Shown: one piece after another, positions 9,261 to 17,599 of the stretch
Layout: the number at the start of each line of letters is the position of its first letter
How positions within the stretch are numbered: the first letter of the stretch is position 1
The notes under the pieces: generated by a model
Databases searched by the model: none
What the model was told of the DNA's origin: nothing
The model's input: only the letters and a program-made list of their open reading frames with translations
Translations under genes and position numbers: made by a program
Origin: Macrococcoides bohemicum
GTDB taxonomy: Bacteria; Bacillota; Bacilli; Staphylococcales; Staphylococcaceae
Direction of reading: 5' to 3'
NCBI RefSeq assembly: GCF_003259675.1
Contig: NZ_PZJG01000002.1
Location: 186,001-250,000, forward strand
DNA length: 64,000 bases

Positions 9261-9767
9261 TTATTTTGTAAGCTCATGCACAATATGATGAATCTGTTGT
9301 GTAATGAGCTTTTTCATCGCTAAATTTACCGCACCAACTGAACCAGGAATTGAGAAGATGACCGTGTTATCTTTCGTGCCACAAATCGCACGTGAAAGAA
9401 TCGCACGCGGTCCTACATCTTCTGTATAACTTAAAAATCTAAAAATTTCTCCGAACCCTTCCATTTCCTTATCGATGACTGATTTCACTACTTCAATCGT
9501 CACATCGCGCTTCGCAACTCCCGTCCCGCCTGTTGTAATAATCGCATCTACCTTCTCGTGTAAAAGATGTTGAATCACCTTTCGAATTTCAGCCTGATCA
9601 TCTTTTACGATTGAATAGTGTGCTTTATCGACAGAAATATTTATATCAGCTAGATGTTTAATTACTGCCTTTCCCCCTTTATCCGTCTCATAGACACGTG
9701 TATCACTTACTGTAATTACACCTACTTTTAACTGTTTACGCTCGATATTTTCATGTTCGTTATACAT
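9261..9767 (-). CDS. moaB: Molybdopterin adenylyltransferase
   Basis: A 168-residue MogA/MoaB-family enzyme that activates molybdopterin with AMP before MoeA acts. Signature VGVITVSDTR near the N-terminus, then the nucleotide-binding block ITTGGTGVAKRDVT and FSIPGSVGAVNLAM. Start ATG 9767 is preceded by TAGGAGGATATC; an earlier in-frame ATG inside moeB has no ribosome site. It lies 10 bases behind moeB and, through it, behind narT. Confidence 0.95.
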   Translation of the reverse strand: MYNEHENIERKQLKVGVITVSDTRVYETDKGGKAVIKHLADINISVDKAHYSIVKDDQAEIRKVIQHLLHEKVDAIITTGGTGVAKRDVTIEVVKSVIDKEMEGFGEIFRFLSYTEDVGPRAILSRAICGTKDNTVIFSIPGSVGAVNLAMKKLITQQIHHIVHELTK

Positions 9768-9777
9768 TGATATCCTC

Positions 9778-10773
9778 CTATCCAAATAATTGATTATAGA
9801 TTTTTTTGGCTTCATTGACTGTCTTCACTTTATGAATTAACAATCTGCCACCCTTAAACCATATCATAGGTCGATCCATAAACTTAAACCTTATAAAATA
9901 AGGATTTACATTAAACACAATATTTTGTTCTTTTAAATGACGAATAAGTTCCTCTTCATTGAAGTTTAACGTCATAAATTGCACTGTATCTCGCCCGCAA
10001 AGCATCGTCTCTGTTTGCTTAAACAATAGATTAGGAAAGGTCTTATTTTTACCACATGTTATACAGCTTTCATCAAACATTTTAGAAAATTTCAAAGCTG
10101 TGTGATCCATCTGCCATACATCACCGAATATGAGTTTTGCATCAAATGATGTTTTACTTAAAATTTTCATACAATACATCATTTGATAGCTTGTCGCAAG
10201 ATTAACTGCAGGCTCTATAATTCCTACAGTGTCACATGTTCTATTCATTACAGGAAGTATGCCCATTACACAGTTAAAGCATGGTGTTACACCTGGAATA
10301 AACGGACAAGCGACATATGTTGATTCAACACATGCACCATAAATCCACGGTATATTATATTTATAACTAAAATCATTGATAACTAATCGTGTTTCAAAGT
10401 TATCTGTCGCATCTAATATACAATCACATTGCAAAAACGCCGCTTCAAGAAGCGACGCATCACAATGTGCTATATAAGTTTCAAGTTCTAAATCACTGCG
10501 TATACTCTTTAGTTCTCGTTCACATGCCACAACTTTAGGCGTGCTCAGTTCAGCATCTGATTCTTTAAAAAGTGATTGACGTTGCAAATTTGAAACTTCG
10601 ACATAGTCACGATCGACGATAACAATTTTTTTTACGCCACTTCTAGCAATAGATTCTGCTAAGTGTGTGCCTAATGCGCCGCACCCAACAATACCAACTG
10701 TAGCATTTTCAATGAATGATTGACCACTTTCACCAATCCCGTAAAACTTTATTTGTCTATCGTATCTTGTCAT
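9778..10773 (-). CDS. moeB: MoeB/ThiF-family adenylyltransferase for MoaD
   Basis: An E1-like enzyme that adenylates the C-terminal Gly of MoaD. GIVGCGALGTHLAE (residues about 28-41) is the ATP-binding Rossmann loop; DRDYVEVSNLQRQSLF and DATDNFETR are the other E1 signatures. Two Cys-x-x-Cys pairs (CFNC and CITC) form the structural zinc site. A C-terminal extension of about 85 residues starting at CGRDTVQF is shared with the ThiF-like protein at 36175-37164. The gene sits 18 bases after narT, and its cluster position, rather than a diagnostic residue, is why I call it MoeB. Confidence 0.9.
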   Translation of the reverse strand: MTRYDRQIKFYGIGESGQSFIENATVGIVGCGALGTHLAESIARSGVKKIVIVDRDYVEVSNLQRQSLFKESDAELSTPKVVACERELKSIRSDLELETYIAHCDASLLEAAFLQCDCILDATDNFETRLVINDFSYKYNIPWIYGACVESTYVACPFIPGVTPCFNCVMGILPVMNRTCDTVGIIEPAVNLATSYQMMYCMKILSKTSFDAKLIFGDVWQMDHTALKFSKMFDESCITCGKNKTFPNLLFKQTETMLCGRDTVQFMTLNFNEEELIRHLKEQNIVFNVNPYFIRFKFMDRPMIWFKGGRLLIHKVKTVNEAKKIYNQLFG

Positions 10774-10791
10774 TACTACCCCTCAATTCAG

Positions 10792-11949
10792 TTACTTTCT
10801 ACCTTCTTTTTTATCCATCCAGAACATTGTTATTAAGGCAATTATACCAAACACTGTAAGGAAAGCGAAAGCCGGTTTATTTGTACCGAAACTCGCTGCA
10901 CAAAAAGCAATGACTAGCGGCGGAAAGAAACCACCTAAGCCACCCATCATCGATACGATACCGTTCACAATACCTGCTTGTTTAGAGTAGTAAGTTGGAG
11001 CTAATTTAAAAATCAGACCATTACCTAGACCAGCACAAGCAGAGATGATTAAACATCCTGCAGTGAAGAAGAAGATTTGATGATTAATAGAAAGCATCGC
11101 TGCCCCAATGATTAATCCGACAAATACAACTTTTAATACATCCATTGCACGTAGCTTATCACCAAGCACACCTCCTACAGGGCGTAGCAACGTTGCTATT
11201 GCGATAAACGTACCTGTTCGAATACCAGCATCAACTTTATCTAAACCAAAATTATTAACTAAAAAGTTCGGTAAGAATAACCCGAATGCTACGAAAGAGC
11301 CGAAAGTGATAAAGTACCAGAAACTTAATAAGTATAATTTATACTCTGGCAATACACCTTTAATCTGATCCATCAATGGTTGTTTAACTTTCGGTTCATC
11401 TTTATCACCGAATAAGAAGTTCAGTAAAGCAAATAAAGCCATAACGATTAAATATGATTTTACTGTGTTACTCCAGCCAATCGCGTTCGCTAAAGGTGGT
11501 GCAGCAAATGCTGATACTGCCGTACCGATGTTACCCATACCGTAAATACCGTTAGCAAGACCATGCTTTTCTTTAGGGAAATATTTTGGCACACTTGTAA
11601 CACCTACAGAGAAGATTGCGCCCCCAACCCCTAGAAAAAGACCAGCAATCATCAACATTGTAGTCGATTGCGCCATACTAAGTAAAAATACAGGAATGAG
11701 CAGGAATATAAATGCTCCTAAAAATACCTTTCGTGCACCGATTAAGTTTGCATAATATCCTAATGGAATACGTAATACAGAACCTAAAATAACTGGAATT
11801 GCTAAAATGATTGCTTTCTGACTTTCAGGAATTGAGAAGTCCTGAGACATAAATGGTAATAACGGTGCAATAATTGTCCAAGCCATAAATCCAGCTAATA
11901 AACTGAACGTTTGAAGCGTTAACTGCACTTTACCTGATGCTTTGTTCAT
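10792..11949 (-). CDS. narT: Nitrate/nitrite transporter, NarK/NarT type
   Basis: A 385-residue MFS protein with 12 predicted segments, which imports nitrate for respiration and/or exports nitrite. The nitrate-porter signatures are present in segment 5 ([11 protein letters not shown] and [12 protein letters not shown]) and segment 11 ([13 protein letters not shown]). ATG 11949 is preferred to GTG 11958 because AAGGGTG lies just upstream of it. Followed by moeB and moaB at close spacing, so all three are probably one transcript. A GC-rich palindrome resembling the narG NreC sites lies about 75 bases upstream. Confidence 0.93.
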   Translation of the reverse strand: MNKASGKVQLTLQTFSLLAGFMAWTIIAPLLPFMSQDFSIPESQKAIILAIPVILGSVLRIPLGYYANLIGARKVFLGAFIFLLIPVFLLSMAQSTTMLMIAGLFLGVGGAIFSVGVTSVPKYFPKEKHGLANGIYGMGNIGTAVSAFAAPPLANAIGWSNTVKSYLIVMALFALLNFLFGDKDEPKVKQPLMDQIKGVLPEYKLYLLSFWYFITFGSFVAFGLFLPNFLVNNFGLDKVDAGIRTGTFIAIATLLRPVGGVLGDKLRAMDVLKVVFVGLIIGAAMLSINHQIFFFTAGCLIISACAGLGNGLIFKLAPTYYSKQAGIVNGIVSMMGGLGGFFPPLVIAFCAASFGTNKPAFAFLTVFGIIALITMFWMDKKEGRK

Positions 11950-11970
11950 ACGTTTCACCCTTTTTTATAA

Positions 11971-11992
11971 GTTTGTGATTATTTATACAAAC
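11971..11992. promoter_or_regulatory. Inverted repeat upstream of narT
   Basis: GTTTGT (11971-11976) and ACAAAC (11987-11992) flank 10 AT-rich bases just before the narT ribosome site. The outer TTGTGA...TACAA resembles a Rex half-site pair but matches the Rex consensus poorly in the middle, so the binding protein is uncertain. Confidence 0.35.
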
Positions 11993-12023
11993 TTATTTTA
12001 AGCCTTTTTATGTGCTTATATAA

Positions 12024-12060
12024 TTGGGGATTTCCCCTATGATGAGGAAAGTTTCCCTAT
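12024..12060. promoter_or_regulatory. Candidate NreC box(es) of the narT promoter
   Basis: TTGGGGATTTCCCCTA (12024-12039) has the GGG-N4-CCC core in TGGGG-ATTT-CCCCT and shares TTGGGGATTTCCC with the narG upstream site. A second, weaker palindrome AGGAAAGTTTCCCT follows at 12045-12058. The published staphylococcal NreC box is TAGGG-N4-CCCTA; binding here is inferred from similarity and position. Confidence 0.6.
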
Positions 12061-12081
12061 ATGTTGTACAGTATAAAATTA

Positions 12082-12112
12082 AAAACGCAGAATAATAATT
12101 ATCCTGCGTTCT
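12082..12112 (-). terminator. Terminator of the narGHJI-nreABC-hemerythrin operon
   Basis: AACGCAG (12084-12090) pairs with CTGCGTT (12104-12110), with an inner ATAAT/ATTAT pairing. On the minus strand a T run follows. It ends the operon five bases after the hemerythrin-like gene stops and insulates narT. Confidence 0.8.
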
Positions 12113-12116
12113 ATAC

Positions 12117-12623
12117 TTATAATATTTTTGTATTCACTACTTCCAGCAGCAAATCTTCATCCTTAATCTTGAATACTTTTTCTGCCATCGGAAACAGTAC
12201 ATTTTCTTCTTTATACATATGAACCATACAGATTTCATAGCCTTCATTTAAATCCTGCATGATTAAAGGGATGTCATCCACTTCGTAATTCATCACCTTT
12301 GTCACCTCTAAGAAATGATCAAAGTACTGCATCATCTCATCGTGTTCTGCTTCTATCGTAATAATCGGACCTTGATCTGTTCCGATGTAAGAACCTAGGA
12401 TAGGAAAGAAGAAGCGGGATTCCTTTTCCTGATGCTTAATCAATATGGGAATAAACGCTGTCATCAGTTTACGTATGTTGTTTACATGTTCAAAACGTGC
12501 GAGCGGTGCACATGTTTTAACAATTTGCATTTCACTAAACCATTCATGCATTAAACTTCTGATGAGCATATGCTCATTTTCTAATATGCGTAATGCTTTC
12601 ATCTTTGTCTGGAATTGTTGCAT
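12117..12623 (-). CDS. Hemerythrin-like (HHE) di-iron protein in the nar-nre operon
   Basis: A 168-residue four-helix protein with a complete hemerythrin ligand pattern: His18 (ENEHMLIR), His64 and Glu68 (HQEKE), His94 (EAEHDEM), His135 and Glu139 (HMYKEE). Such domains bind a non-haem di-iron site that reacts with O2 or NO, as in the C-terminal half of ScdA/RIC repair proteins, but the ScdA N-terminal domain is absent. It starts 11 bases after nreC and ends at the operon terminator, so it is the last gene of narGHJI-nreABC. A role in NO handling, iron-sulfur repair or oxygen sensing is inferred from context only. Confidence 0.8.
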   Translation of the reverse strand: MQQFQTKMKALRILENEHMLIRSLMHEWFSEMQIVKTCAPLARFEHVNNIRKLMTAFIPILIKHQEKESRFFFPILGSYIGTDQGPIITIEAEHDEMMQYFDHFLEVTKVMNYEVDDIPLIMQDLNEGYEICMVHMYKEENVLFPMAEKVFKIKDEDLLLEVVNTKIL

Positions 12624-12634
12624 ATCTCCACGTC

Positions 12635-13285
12635 CTAAAAATCTAATAATTTTTTCTTTAAAGCATATTCTACAAGCTCAGGCTTTGATTTTAAATTCAA
12701 CTTATCCATTATTCTCGCCTTATGTGCTTCGACTGTCTTTACAGATACAAAAAGCATCTCTGCAATCTCTTTATTACCATAGCCTTTAGCGATCAGTGGT
12801 AAAATCTCTAACTCTCTTTTAGATAGTATTTTTAAGTGATCATTTTTAGCTGAGTATTCACTATCATGATGGATGAGCTCATGAACAAGTGAGGTTGCCA
12901 TCTTCGGATCAATATAAGTATCTCCAGCATAAACTGTCTTTACTGCCTGAATCAGTTCTTCATCTGGCGCATTTTTTAATATATAGCCATTGGCGCCATT
13001 CTTTAATACATGAAATAAATACTCATCATCATCATACATCGTAAGGATTAATATATTAGTTTCCGGAAAAGCATCTTTAATTTTACCGGTTGCAATTAAC
13101 CCAGATTCCCCTGGCGGCATACTTAAATCCATAATCAATACATCCGGTTTATGTGTTGCTACTACTTGAAATGCTTCTAATCCATCTGCAGCAGTTGCTA
13201 CAACTTCCATGTCTTCCTGATAGTTAAGAATCATGGAAAAACCAGTTCTGACCACTGCATGATCATCAGCAATTACTATTTTCAT
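12635..13285 (-). CDS. nreC: Oxygen/nitrate response regulator NreC
   Basis: A 216-residue NarL/FixJ-type regulator that activates nar genes under anaerobiosis. The receiver domain has DD at residues 7-8, the phospho-acceptor Asp53 (LIMDLSMPP) and a conserved Lys near 103; the LuxR helix-turn-helix is at about 150-210 ([25 protein letters not shown] then [14 protein letters not shown]), given here in parts. Phosphate comes from NreB. Candidate binding sites lie upstream of narG and narT. It begins 10 bases after nreB. Confidence 0.95.
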   Translation of the reverse strand: MKIVIADDHAVVRTGFSMILNYQEDMEVVATAADGLEAFQVVATHKPDVLIMDLSMPPGESGLIATGKIKDAFPETNILILTMYDDDEYLFHVLKNGANGYILKNAPDEELIQAVKTVYAGDTYIDPKMATSLVHELIHHDSEYSAKNDHLKILSKRELEILPLIAKGYGNKEIAEMLFVSVKTVEAHKARIMDKLNLKSKPELVEYALKKKLLDF

Positions 13286-13295
13286 GTTACTCCCC

Positions 13296-14336
13296 CTAAA
13301 GTGGAATGGTGAGTGTCACAAAAGTCCCCTTACCTTTCTCACTGTTAATTTTTACAGACCCGTTTACAATTTCTGCACGTTCCTGTATTCCAAATAAACC
13401 GAGCCCTGTGCCTTTAGGTGACTGTCCCATCTCAAATCCATCTCCATTGTCACTAATTTCTACAATCAGTTCATCTTGTTCTTTTTGAACTAACACATGG
13501 ACCTCATCAACATTTGCATATTTTAATGCATTAAGTATCGCTTCCTGCGTAATACGGTAAACTGCTGTTTCAATTTCATTTGAGAAACGCTCCGACTGAA
13601 TGTTTGTATCGAACTGGACATCTAAACCATAGTTCTTTTCTAATTGTTTAAAATGTGAACGGAATGCTGCAACCAGACCGAGATCATCAAGTGAGGAAGG
13701 ACGCAATTCAAGCGATAAATTCCGAATATCATTCATCAATCTGGACATCGAACCTTCAATCAGCTGTATATGTTTATCCTGCTCCTCATCGTTTTTATAT
13801 TTTAACAATCTTAAATCAACCACAACATTCAGTAATTCCTGAACTACACTATCATGTAATTCACGAGAAATTCTTTTTCTTTCATTCTCTTGTGCATTAA
13901 TAATTTTTTTCGTGATTGTTTTTTGATGTAGTATTTCCTGCGTTCTAAGTTGAGGCGATACATTTTGTAATGTAAGTACCTTCACGTTTAGTGCATTCTG
14001 AAGTATTACAAAAGATGCTGAATAAGCCACTGGTTCTCCAATTTCATTCTTTAAAAAGAGTTGAAATGATTGATTATTTTTATCTTCTTTCATAAAACAA
14101 TTCATACAGGACATCAGTGCATGTTCACTCGTATAACCCATACAAGTCGAACAAAAACTTTCAAGTAACGCATCTAAGTTCTTTTCGTAATTTAACACGC
14201 GTTTTGCAGCATCATTCATCGTAATAATTGAGTTATCCGCATTGATGAAAATGATTAATTCTTCCGTATCATTGTAATAATATTTGATCAGTTCTTCTAA
14301 TACATTCTGATTAAATTGATTCATACTAAGTGACAC
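13296..14336 (-). CDS. nreB: Oxygen-sensing histidine kinase NreB
   Basis: A cytoplasmic kinase of 346 residues. The N-terminal PAS domain carries four cysteines with the NreB spacing C-x2-C-x11-C-x2-C (Cys62, 65, 77, 80 from the GTG start), which hold an oxygen-labile [4Fe-4S] cluster. The HisKA_3 box [12 protein letters not shown] gives phospho-His161, and an HATPase domain with NALKYA and DNGDGF plus [10 protein letters not shown] ends the protein. It phosphorylates NreC when oxygen is absent. The GTG start overlaps nreA by 11 bases; an in-frame ATG at 14324 is an alternative start. Confidence 0.95.
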   Translation of the reverse strand: MSLSMNQFNQNVLEELIKYYYNDTEELIIFINADNSIITMNDAAKRVLNYEKNLDALLESFCSTCMGYTSEHALMSCMNCFMKEDKNNQSFQLFLKNEIGEPVAYSASFVILQNALNVKVLTLQNVSPQLRTQEILHQKTITKKIINAQENERKRISRELHDSVVQELLNVVVDLRLLKYKNDEEQDKHIQLIEGSMSRLMNDIRNLSLELRPSSLDDLGLVAAFRSHFKQLEKNYGLDVQFDTNIQSERFSNEIETAVYRITQEAILNALKYANVDEVHVLVQKEQDELIVEISDNGDGFEMGQSPKGTGLGLFGIQERAEIVNGSVKINSEKGKGTFVTLTIPL

Positions 14337-14793
14337 TATTAATCACATCCTTACGATAAAATGCACCGAATCCTTTATCTAACTCACCATTAATTGTTTC
14401 ATAAACTTCTAGATTGAATGGACGTTGTTCTCTATTGCCGACAAGTAGAACTGCTGCCACTTTATTATATTTCCAAAGAGGTATAGCCATAAAATTAGTT
14501 AACTTCTCGAATCTCACTATCGGAAAGTCAAAGATATGCGTTGCAATACTGCATGTTGAAATATCTAATTCTATCCAGGAACGGCCGGATTTGAGAACAA
14601 ATCCGGCGATACCCTTTCCTTTTTGAAGTTCTATTTTTTTATATCTTTCGTTTGTAGCTCCCGATACAAACGTCCAATGTATATCAGTCTGTAAGATTAG
14701 ATCAGAGGGCATTGCAAGGCCAACAAAATCTACATTTAATTTATCTTTTAATTGATCTACTTCATCTTGATAATTATAGTGTATCGCTTCCAT
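14326..14793 (-). CDS. nreA: Nitrate receptor NreA (GAF domain)
   Basis: A 155-residue single GAF-domain protein. In staphylococci NreA binds nitrate and, when nitrate-free, inhibits NreB phosphorylation, so it adds nitrate to the oxygen signal. Visible features are the GAF blocks WTFVSGATNERYKKIELQKG and GIAGFVLKSGRSWIELD. AGGAGAGG precedes the ATG. It lies 17 bases after narI and overlaps nreB, placing the sensor module in the same transcript as the enzyme. Confidence 0.92.
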   Translation of the reverse strand: MEAIHYNYQDEVDQLKDKLNVDFVGLAMPSDLILQTDIHWTFVSGATNERYKKIELQKGKGIAGFVLKSGRSWIELDISTCSIATHIFDFPIVRFEKLTNFMAIPLWKYNKVAAVLLVGNREQRPFNLEVYETINGELDKGFGAFYRKDVINSVT

Positions 14794-14810
14794 GCTACCT
14801 CTCCTAACCG

Positions 14811-15485
14811 TTATCTATGTTTACGATAAATAATATGACTACGACCTACATAGTTTACCGGCACACTCCACACATGAACGAGTCGTGTAAATGGCCATAG
14901 CGCTGTAATTAAAAATCCAGAGATGACATGCAGTTTAAATGCTAGTGGTACATTTAGCATAAATTCTGCTTGAGGTCTAAGAATTAACAACCCTCTAAAC
15001 CATTCTGAAATGGTCGCACGATAATCAAAATCTGGTGTTGTAGCATTCGTTACGATTGTTGAATAACAACCTAAGAATACAATCAACAATAACAATAAGT
15101 TTACTAATATATCTGATGCAGAACTTAAATGCCTTACATTTTGATTCGTGATACGTCTTGCTGTTAATAATAACATACCGATAAGCGTTACAATACCAAA
15201 TATACTTCCAATGTATACCGCTCCGATATGATAGATATGATCATTTATACCTATTGCTCTTAACCAGTTTGCAGGAATTCCAAGCCCGACAATGTGGCCC
15301 ATTATAACTGGAATAATACCTAAATGAAATAAAATACTTCCCCACATCAGTTGTTTCTTTTCTACAAACTCACTTGACTTCGCAGTCCATGAGAACTGAT
15401 CATACTTAAAACGGAAAATATGACCGATAATAAATATAGCAATACATGCGTATGGAAAGATTACCCATAGTAATTGATTAAGCAT
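14811..15485 (-). CDS. narI: Respiratory nitrate reductase, gamma subunit (cytochrome b)
   Basis: A 224-residue membrane subunit with five hydrophobic segments that carries two b-type haems and passes electrons from menaquinol to NarH. Histidines for haem ligation are seen in the early segments (GHIFRFKYD, HLGIIPVIMGH) and in the last ones (KLHVISGFL). The ATG overlaps the end of narJ by 8 bases. Confidence 0.95.
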   Translation of the reverse strand: MLNQLLWVIFPYACIAIFIIGHIFRFKYDQFSWTAKSSEFVEKKQLMWGSILFHLGIIPVIMGHIVGLGIPANWLRAIGINDHIYHIGAVYIGSIFGIVTLIGMLLLTARRITNQNVRHLSSASDILVNLLLLLIVFLGCYSTIVTNATTPDFDYRATISEWFRGLLILRPQAEFMLNVPLAFKLHVISGFLITALWPFTRLVHVWSVPVNYVGRSHIIYRKHR

Positions 15486-16056
15486 GTGATGTCACCTCTT
15501 CATCGTCTACTGATAGACACGCTTTACAAGTTTCACGAATAGCAAGGATTAAATTGTAGTATGGACTTTGAATCTTCTCTAATGCACCGAGCAAATTATA
15601 AGTACCGTCTTCAATGACCATAAGTACTAGCTGCATACTTTCTTCAGCGCGATCATCCCCACGCCATTCAGCTGCATAAATAAATTCACACATTAAAGGT
15701 AAGAAATCCGATAACTCAGATGACGGCATTTCTAAACCGAACATTTCATATAATACTTTTAATCGTGCAAGCATTTGTCCGCGTTCTTTTTTATCTTCGA
15801 ACTTCACAAATGTCATATATAACGTCGTTTTTTTCTCGAAATCAAATGTAGAAGTATAGACTTCCTGTATTTCTGACAGACTAATTTCATGCATATCTTT
15901 CCAATATTGATTTACTGCTTCATAAGCTGGATGATTGTTGTCAAACACACCTTCAAAAGCTTTAGGATGGAAGTTTAATTTTTCAGGATAAACGAGCTGG
16001 TGGCTAAAAAATCCGAATGACTTTTTATACTCGTATAATTTATTTAAATCAATCAC
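15478..16056 (-). CDS. narJ: Nitrate reductase assembly chaperone
   Basis: A TorD/NarJ-family chaperone of 192 residues that holds apo-NarGH until the molybdenum cofactor is inserted. I choose GTG 16056 because ACGGAGG lies 8 bases before it; the frame is open further upstream within narH, but that stretch has no ribosome site and would duplicate narH coding. The start overlaps the narH stop (GTGATTGA), a coupling arrangement. Family residues include SSELSDFLPLMCEFIY. Confidence 0.92.
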   Translation of the reverse strand: MIDLNKLYEYKKSFGFFSHQLVYPEKLNFHPKAFEGVFDNNHPAYEAVNQYWKDMHEISLSEIQEVYTSTFDFEKKTTLYMTFVKFEDKKERGQMLARLKVLYEMFGLEMPSSELSDFLPLMCEFIYAAEWRGDDRAEESMQLVLMVIEDGTYNLLGALEKIQSPYYNLILAIRETCKACLSVDDEEVTSHA

Positions 16057-17599
16057 GCCAAATGCCTCCGTAGAAGTTATCTTCATACACTTCTTTTCCT
16101 GATTTACCAGATGGTACTGGTCCACAACCATCACAATCTGCTCCGAAGTTGTCACTTGTATAACCTTCGCCACCTTGAGCGCTATACGTATTTACATAAC
16201 CTTCTTTATGTGATGTCGGAACGACGAAACGATCTTCATGTTTAGCAATCGCAAGTAAGCGATACATTGCTTTTACTTGTTGTGCTGTTAAACCAACACG
16301 ATCAAGTCTTGATTCATCGAAATCTTTACCGCTTGAAATAGCTCTCATATAACTACGCATCATCGCCATTTTTTGTAATGCGCGCTTCACTGTTTCAGCA
16401 TCTCCTGCTGTCAGCATATTCGCTAAATATTGAATTGGTAAGCGCATTTCTTCAATTGCCGGGAAAATCATATCCGGATTCTTAATTGAATCCTTCCCTT
16501 CAAAGTAGTTCATAATCGGACTAAGTGGCGGACAATACCAAACCATTGGTAATGTACGATACTCAGGATGTAATGGGAATGCTAATTTATATTCAATTGC
16601 TAATTTATATACTGGTGAATTTTGTGCTGCTTCAATCCATTCCTGACTAATACCATCACGCTCAGCTTGCGCAATTACTTCTGGATCAAACGGATCTAAG
16701 AATAAATCAAGTTGAGATTGATATAAATCTTTTTCATCTTTTACTGATGCAGCTTCTAATACTTTATCTGCATCATACAGTAATACCCCTAAATAACGCA
16801 TACGGCCAGTACATGTTTCAGAACATACTGTCGGAAGACCAGCTTCAACACGCGGGAAACAGAATGTACATTTTTCAGCTTTATTTGTTTTCCAGTTGAA
16901 GTAAACCTTTTTATAAGGACAACCGGTCATACAGTAACGCCATCCGCGACATGCATCCTGGTCTACAAGGACGATACCATCTTCATCACGTTTATACATT
17001 GCGCCACTCGGACAACTTGCCACACAACTTGGGTTTAAACAGTGTTCACATAAACGTGGTAAATACATCATAAACGTTTGTTCAAAATTAAATTTGATTT
17101 CCTCTTCAATTTTTTCAATGTTCGGATCAGTTGGGCCAGTAATATGAGCACCTGCTAAATCATCTTCCCAGTTTGGTCCCCATTCTAAGTCCATTTTCTT
17201 GCCTGTTATTAATGATTCTGCACGTGCAACCGGAGAATGCTTTTTCTCTTTTGCATTCGTTAAATCTGCATAGTTATACGTCCATGGTTCATAGTAATCT
17301 TTCATTTCCGGCATATCAGGATTATAGAAGATCTTACCTAAGGCAATCTTAGAAAGTTTAGAACCTGATTTCAGCTCTAACTTTCCTTTACGACTTAATT
17401 GCCATCCACCTTTATATTGTTCCTGATCTTCCCAACGCTTTGGATAACCGATACCTGGCTTCGTCTCTACGTTGTTAAACCACATATATTCAGCACCTGG
17501 ACGATTTGTCCAGGTCGTCTTACATGTAACACTACATGTATGGCAACCGATACATTTATCTAAATTCATCACCATTGCAACTTGAGCTTTAATCTTCAA
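16049..17599 (-). CDS. narH: Respiratory nitrate reductase, beta subunit (iron-sulfur)
   Basis: A 516-residue electron-transfer subunit with four ferredoxin-like Cys groups: CIGCHTCSVTC near the N-terminus, then CEHCLNPSCVASC, CRGWRYCMTGC and CTFCFPRVEAGLPTVCSETC. The Trp in the third group (C-R-G-W) matches the [3Fe-4S] cluster ligand replacement in NarH. Start TTG 17599 (MKIKAQV) is supported by AGGAGG 9 bases upstream and by the family N-terminus. It overlaps narG by 11 bases. Confidence 0.96.
   Translation of the reverse strand: MKIKAQVAMVMNLDKCIGCHTCSVTCKTTWTNRPGAEYMWFNNVETKPGIGYPKRWEDQEQYKGGWQLSRKGKLELKSGSKLSKIALGKIFYNPDMPEMKDYYEPWTYNYADLTNAKEKKHSPVARAESLITGKKMDLEWGPNWEDDLAGAHITGPTDPNIEKIEEEIKFNFEQTFMMYLPRLCEHCLNPSCVASCPSGAMYKRDEDGIVLVDQDACRGWRYCMTGCPYKKVYFNWKTNKAEKCTFCFPRVEAGLPTVCSETCTGRMRYLGVLLYDADKVLEAASVKDEKDLYQSQLDLFLDPFDPEVIAQAERDGISQEWIEAAQNSPVYKLAIEYKLAFPLHPEYRTLPMVWYCPPLSPIMNYFEGKDSIKNPDMIFPAIEEMRLPIQYLANMLTAGDAETVKRALQKMAMMRSYMRAISSGKDFDESRLDRVGLTAQQVKAMYRLLAIAKHEDRFVVPTSHKEGYVNTYSAQGGEGYTSDNFGADCDGCGPVPSGKSGKEVYEDNFYGGIWRD

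Noticed and set aside
9778-10773. C-terminal extension shared by MoeB and ThiF as a new domain
   Set aside because: Firmicute ThiF/MoeB proteins commonly carry this extension, so the pair reflects paralogy rather than a new domain.
15478-16173. Longer narJ reading frame reaching far into narH
   Set aside because: The extra codons have no ribosome site and duplicate narH coding; GTG 16056 has a good one.
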